35,123 nt of DNA from Dehalococcoidales bacterium (lineage in GTDB: Bacteria; Chloroflexota; Dehalococcoidia; Dehalococcoidales; UBA1222), in the NCBI GenBank assembly GCA_016284035.1, contig JAEEOC010000005.1, positions 1 to 35,123 of the forward strand, written 5' to 3'. Each line of letters begins with the position of its first letter. Position 1 is the first letter of the stretch. Below the pieces are notes generated by a model. That model made no database searches. It had not been told where the DNA came from and saw only the letters and a list, made by a program, of their open reading frames with translations. Made by a program: the position numbers and the translations under genes. This document shows, piece after piece, positions 31,134-35,123 of the stretch.

Positions 31134-32801
31134 ATGTCTGAAAGAATTTTCATCGGTGTTGCCTGGCCTTATGCCAACAGCAATCTCCATTTAGGTCATG
31201 TCGCAGGCGCATATCTGCCTGCTGATATCTTTGCCCGTTACAACCGAATGATCGGCAACGAGGTTCTGATGGTTTCAGGTTCAGACCGCCACGGTACTCC
31301 TGTGACGATCAGTGCGGAAAAGGAGAATACCACTCCTGAAAAGGTCGCCCAGAAATATCATGATTCGTTCTGCCGCTCATGGGAGCAGCTCAATATCTCA
31401 TGGGACCTCTTCACTTCCACTGAGACCGAGAATCATAAGAAAGTCTCCCAGGACATCTTCCTGAAACTCCTGGATAAAGGCTATATCTATAAGGATTCCG
31501 TCAAACAGTTCTACTGTGAATCCTGCAAACGATACCTTCCTGACCGCTATGTCGAGGGCACATGTCCTCTCTGCGGTGCAGCCGGTGCCCGCGGCGATCA
31601 GTGTGATGTCTGCGGCAAGCCTCTGAACAGCATCGAACTGAAGGATCCGAAGTGTAAGATCTGCTCTTCTACTCCTGTCATCAAGAGCTCAGATCATTTC
31701 TTCTTGAAACTCAGCGCTTTCCAGGACGATCTCATCAAATGGATCGATTCCGTCAACGGAAAGTGGCGACTCAACGTCCAGCGATTCACCAAGAACTACC
31801 TCGAGGGCGGTCTCAAGGACCGTGCCATCACCCGTGATCTGGACTGGGGCATCCCTCTTCCCATCGAGGGATATGAAGGAAAGTGTCTCTATGTCTGGTT
31901 CGAGGCCGTCATCGGTTACCTTTCTGCCAGTATCGAATGGGCTGAGAAGAAGGGCGACAAAGATGCCTGGAAGCCGTTCTGGCTGGACAAGGATACTAAG
32001 TCTTATTACTTCATCGGCAAGGACAACATTCCTTTCCATACCATCATCTGGCCTGCCATGCTCATGGGCTACGGCGATCTCATCCTTCCATATGATGTAC
32101 CTGCCAACGAGTTCCTGACCATCGAGAGTCAGAAGCTCTCCAAGAGCCGCAACCTGGCAGTCTGGGTCTATGATTACTTTGAACGATATGCAGCCGATCC
32201 TCTGCGATTTCTCTTATCCATCAATATGCCTGAGACCGGTGATGCCGATTTCTCATGGCGAGAACTCGTCCGACGTAATAATGATGAACTGGTCGCGACC
32301 TACGGCAACCTCTGCCAGCGCGTCCTGACATTCACATTCAAGAAGTTCGACGGCAAGGTCCCGCCCAAAGGCGATCTTGATGAGGCCAGTGTCGCTCTTA
32401 TGAAACAATCCGAAGACACTCTTCAGAAAGTCGGGGAATTATTATCGACCTGTCATTTCAAGGATGCCATCCGGGAAGCAATGGAACTGGCACATTCCGC
32501 CAACCGTTATCTCGACGATGCCGCTCCCTGGAAGACCATCAAGGAAGACGAAACAAAAGCCGCTTCTTCCTTATATACAGTCATTGCAGTCATCTCTGCA
32601 TTGAAGACCATGCTCTATCCTTTCCTTCCTGACAGTTCCCAGAAGCTCCACGGTTTCCTCGGTTTCGATGGAAACGTTGCTGATTCCGGTTGGAAGATAG
32701 TCATTCCTGAAGAAGGACAGCAGTTGCGAGAACCCAGCATCCTGTTCACCAAGCTTGATGAGTCCATCATCGAGGAAGAACAGGCCCGAATGGGTATCTA
32801 G
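31134..32801 (+). CDS. metG: Methionyl-tRNA synthetase
   Basis: MetRS charges tRNA-Met and initiator tRNA. The 555 residues form a class I synthetase with HLGH at residues 19-22 and KLSKS at 334-338. The knuckle insert (about 125-180) has four CxxC-type pairs (CESC, CPLC, CDVC, CKIC), the two-zinc type found in E. coli and archaea rather than the one-site Bacillus type. The protein ends after the helical anticodon-binding domain and lacks the C-terminal tRNA-binding (EMAP-like) domain. AGGAG lies five bases before the ATG. Confidence 0.96.
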   Translation: MSERIFIGVAWPYANSNLHLGHVAGAYLPADIFARYNRMIGNEVLMVSGSDRHGTPVTISAEKENTTPEKVAQKYHDSFCRSWEQLNISWDLFTSTETENHKKVSQDIFLKLLDKGYIYKDSVKQFYCESCKRYLPDRYVEGTCPLCGAAGARGDQCDVCGKPLNSIELKDPKCKICSSTPVIKSSDHFFLKLSAFQDDLIKWIDSVNGKWRLNVQRFTKNYLEGGLKDRAITRDLDWGIPLPIEGYEGKCLYVWFEAVIGYLSASIEWAEKKGDKDAWKPFWLDKDTKSYYFIGKDNIPFHTIIWPAMLMGYGDLILPYDVPANEFLTIESQKLSKSRNLAVWVYDYFERYAADPLRFLLSINMPETGDADFSWRELVRRNNDELVATYGNLCQRVLTFTFKKFDGKVPPKGDLDEASVALMKQSEDTLQKVGELLSTCHFKDAIREAMELAHSANRYLDDAAPWKTIKEDETKAASSLYTVIAVISALKTMLYPFLPDSSQKLHGFLGFDGNVADSGWKIVIPEEGQQLREPSILFTKLDESIIEEEQARMGI

Positions 32802-32810
32802 GAGATAAGG

Positions 32811-33779
32811 ATGGATTTCAAGGAAGTATTGGATTTCATCAAAGGCGATCTTGATACCGTTACCGATGGCTTCAGGGAGATCGTCGATTCCAAGAAAGAG
32901 TTTCCCGAGATGCAGAAGATGCTCTCGATGGTGCTCCTCGGCGGCAAGATGGTCCGACCGACACTTGTCTTCCTCTGCGGAAGGCTCTTCAACGGCGACA
33001 TCGAGTTATTGAAGAAGATGGCTCTTTCTGCCGAGACCATGCACATTGCGACTCTCGTTCATGACGATGCCATCGATTCGGCTGATCTGAGGCGCGGACA
33101 TCCTACCATCAACTCGGTCTACGGTGTCGATCTGGCGATCCTCCTGGGAGATTATCTCTTCTCCAGGGCAGGTCATTTCGTAGCCGATACCGATAATATG
33201 CGTGCCATGAAACTCTTCACCAAGACTCTCGGAATCATCTCCCGCGGTGAGATAAAACAGGCCGTATCATCTTTTGTTTTGAATCAGAATTATGATCAGT
33301 ATATCGAGCGTATGGCCGGCAAGACTTCAGCTCTCTTCCAGATGTCCACACAATCCGGAGCGATACTTGCCAACGCACCTGAAGCAGCCATACAGGCCCT
33401 CGACAGGTTCGGATATAATCTTGGTCTGGCTTTCCAGATCGTGGACGATATCCTTGATTACACCGGCAATTCCAAAGATGTGGGAAAACCCGTTGGCGCC
33501 GACCTTCGTGAAGGCACGCTGACTCTTCCGGCTGCAAAACTCATGAAGATGTATCCTGGTGATAATCCTGTCATCGAGGTATTCAATCACAGGAATGTTG
33601 AAGAGAATATCAAGAAGACCATCGAGATGATCAAACAGACCAATATCATCGAAGAGTGCTATGAAGAAGCCGAGAAGTATTACAAACTGGCCTGCGACGA
33701 TCTCGCAGGACTTCCCGATAACCAGTACCGCGACTGTCTTTATGCTCTCGCAGGCTACGTCATCGAACGCCATTCATAA
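32811..33779 (+). CDS. Long-chain trans-polyprenyl diphosphate synthase
   Basis: The 322-residue enzyme belongs to the FPP/GGPP synthase family and elongates allylic diphosphates with IPP. GGKMVRP near residue 45 binds IPP; the first Asp-rich motif is DDAID at 85-89 and the second is DDILDYTGN. Residues before the first motif (ATLVH) are small, with no bulky aromatic at the chain-stopping positions, which suggests a long product such as a C35-C50 chain; product length remains inferred. AGGAG lies five bases before the ATG. It ends the rsmI-metG unit with a strong terminator. Confidence 0.93.
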   Translation: MDFKEVLDFIKGDLDTVTDGFREIVDSKKEFPEMQKMLSMVLLGGKMVRPTLVFLCGRLFNGDIELLKKMALSAETMHIATLVHDDAIDSADLRRGHPTINSVYGVDLAILLGDYLFSRAGHFVADTDNMRAMKLFTKTLGIISRGEIKQAVSSFVLNQNYDQYIERMAGKTSALFQMSTQSGAILANAPEAAIQALDRFGYNLGLAFQIVDDILDYTGNSKDVGKPVGADLREGTLTLPAAKLMKMYPGDNPVIEVFNHRNVEENIKKTIEMIKQTNIIEECYEEAEKYYKLACDDLAGLPDNQYRDCLYALAGYVIERHS

Positions 33780-33797
33780 TTTAAAGCTACGGATAAT

Positions 33798-33830
33798 AAA
33801 AAAGGTGAAACATCAGTTTCACCTTTTTTT
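33798..33830. terminator. Bidirectional intrinsic terminator
   Basis: AAAAAAGGTGAAAC (33798-33811) pairs perfectly with GTTTCACCTTTTTT (33816-33829) around the four-base loop ATCA, with T- and A-runs at the two sides. It separates the polyprenyl synthase gene from the convergent ftsH. Confidence 0.95.
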
Positions 33831-33848
33831 TGTTTCACTTATCGGATG

Positions 33849-35123
33849 CTATTCGGCAGGAGTTTCGGTCTCGTCTTTGGGAGTTTTAGATTCGGCGGCA
33901 GGGGCTTCATCTTTGGGCTCTTCTGCCTTAGGACCGTCAGTGATGCCGAATTCGTTTTTGATCTCTTCGATCTCTTTCTCGAGAAGCTTCATGTTCTCGG
34001 GCATCTCGACTCCCAGGACCTTGTAAAGCTCTTCGCCTTCGAGGGTCTCATATTCGAGGAGACCTTCAGCCAGCTTATCCAGAAGATCGCGATGTTCGGT
34101 CAATGTCTTGACGGCAGATTCGTAACCTTCGGTAACGATACGTTTGACTTCTGCATCGATGGCATTGGCTGTCTCTTCACCGTAGTCTCTCTGTTCGGAG
34201 ATCTCACGGCCCAGGAAGACCATGTCGTCATGTTTGCCGAAAGATCTGGGACCCAGGAGCTTGCTCATACCGTATTCGGTGACCATGGATACGGCGATCT
34301 CGGTTGCCTTCTTGATATCGGATGAAGCGCCGGTGGAGATCTCGTTGAAGACCAGTTCTTCGGCTACTCGTCCGCCCATGGCCATGGCGATGCTGTCCTG
34401 GAGCTGTTCGAGAGTATTTACATCTTTATCCTCTGAGAGCGGCTTGGTGTAACCGAGAGCCATGCCTCTGGGAATGACGGTCACTTTTCTGGGGTTATCG
34501 GCATGAGGAAGGATGAGTGCCACGATGGCATGTCCTGCCTCATGATAGGCGGTGACTTTCTTTTCTTTATCGGTAACTTTATGGCTCTTTCGTTCCGGAC
34601 CGAAGAGGACGCGGTCGATGGATTCTTCGATCTCGGGCATGCCGATGAGAGACTTGTTCCTGCGGGCGGCCAGGATGGCGGCTTCGTTCAGGAGGTTCTG
34701 CAGATCGGCACCGGAGAAACCGGATGTAAGCTTAGCAATGATATTGAAATTGATGTTACTTTCAAGAGGCTTGTCTTTGGCGTGGACTTTGAGGATAGCT
34801 TCTCGTCCTTTGACATCAGGTCGTCCCAGGATGACTCGTCGGTCGAATCGGCCTGGACGCATGAGTGCGGGATCGAGGATGTCAGGTCGGTTGGTCGCAG
34901 CCATGACGATGATGCTCTGGTCAGTCTCAAAACCATCCATCTCGACGAGGATCTGGTTGAGTGTCTGTTCACGTTCATCGTGTCCGCCGCCGAGACCTGC
35001 TCCTCGCTGTCGGCCGACAGCATCGATCTCATCGATGAAGATGATACAGGGAGCTGCTTTCTTAGCTTCTCCGAAAAGGTCACGGACTCGGGATGCACCG
35101 ACACCGACGAACATCTCGACGAA
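33849..35123 (-). CDS. ftsH: ATP-dependent zinc metalloprotease FtsH, C-terminal part (cut at window edge)
   Basis: FtsH is a membrane-anchored AAA+ protease that degrades misfolded membrane proteins and regulators. The visible 424 residues start inside the AAA domain ([16 protein letters not shown], just past Walker A), with Walker [12 protein letters not shown], the second region of homology [16 protein letters not shown], the zinc protease site HEAGH and the third zinc ligand region ([11 protein letters not shown]). The tail is Pro/Ala/Glu/Lys-rich. The N-terminal membrane part and Walker A lie beyond 35123. It converges on the polyprenyl synthase gene. Confidence 0.97.
   Translation of the reverse strand, partial: FVEMFVGVGASRVRDLFGEAKKAAPCIIFIDEIDAVGRQRGAGLGGGHDEREQTLNQILVEMDGFETDQSIIVMAATNRPDILDPALMRPGRFDRRVILGRPDVKGREAILKVHAKDKPLESNINFNIIAKLTSGFSGADLQNLLNEAAILAARRNKSLIGMPEIEESIDRVLFGPERKSHKVTDKEKKVTAYHEAGHAIVALILPHADNPRKVTVIPRGMALGYTKPLSEDKDVNTLEQLQDSIAMAMGGRVAEELVFNEISTGASSDIKKATEIAVSMVTEYGMSKLLGPRSFGKHDDMVFLGREISEQRDYGEETANAIDAEVKRIVTEGYESAVKTLTEHRDLLDKLAEGLLEYETLEGEELYKVLGVEMPENMKLLEKEIEEIKNEFGITDGPKAEEPKDEAPAAESKTPKDETETPAE

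Noticed and set aside
1-35123. CRISPR arrays, insertion sequences, phage genes
   Set aside because: No regularly spaced direct repeats, transposase or phage structural genes were recognised in the window.

Overview
The window looks like chromosomal DNA of a Gram-positive anaerobe-type bacterium, most likely Bacillota, class Clostridia. Reasons: the conserved block rpsB-tsf-pyrH-frr-uppS-cdsA-dxr-rseP-ispG, lipoprotein signal peptides, a heterodimeric ABC exporter of the TM287/288-BmrCD kind, an FMN riboswitch over ribD-ribE-ribBA-ribH, TM2/zinc-ribbon proteins and strong AGGAGG ribosome binding sites. The genus cannot be fixed from sequence alone. Almost everything is housekeeping DNA; I see no phage, transposon, integrase or CRISPR array.

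Layout. 1-114 is the 3' end of an unidentified gene. 156-8063 (minus strand) is one long translation/envelope/isoprenoid operon starting at rpsB and ending with ispG and a small unknown gene. 8274-9878 (plus) is a Usp-like gene with two TrkA-type proteins. 9884-12482 holds dtd, a small acidic unknown protein, folC and a small SWIM zinc-finger protein. 12547-16538 (minus) is a heterodimeric ABC exporter. 16564-18530 (minus) is the most unusual stretch: a small gene with a possible degenerate nuclease fold, a compact structured RNA element of about 135 nt closed by a 15-position inverted repeat, and a stand-alone reverse transcriptase. 18712-19726 carries cysK and tRNA-Thr(CGU). 19885-23633 has a Cys-rich unknown protein, a GNAT acetyltransferase and a metal-chelate (iron/cobalamin type) ABC importer. 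23751-27462 is the riboswitch-controlled riboflavin operon. 27544-29943 has an orphan oligopeptide-binding lipoprotein and two zinc-ribbon membrane proteins. 30056-33779 is rsmI, a small zinc-ribbon gene, metG and a long-chain polyprenyl diphosphate synthase. 33849-35123 is the C-terminal part of ftsH, cut by the window edge.

How genes work together. dxr and ispG (MEP pathway), the polyprenyl synthase, uppS and cdsA supply isoprenoid and phospholipid precursors for the envelope; rseP and FtsH are membrane proteases. rpsB, tsf, frr, metG, dtd, rsmI and tRNA-Thr serve translation. The rib genes make flavins under FMN feedback.

Main point of interest: the reverse transcriptase lies directly behind an RNA element whose layout (flanking inverted repeats, a TTAGCG just inside the first repeat, stem-loops, then the RT gene) resembles retron msr-msd RNA, yet the RT lacks recognisable retron-specific NAxxH and VTG motifs. 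It is a candidate RT-plus-ncRNA system outside the canonical retron type. A second pattern is a set of genes (dxr, the Usp gene, the ABC exporter and rsmI) with no Shine-Dalgarno and a -10 box almost touching the start codon, suggesting leaderless mRNAs.
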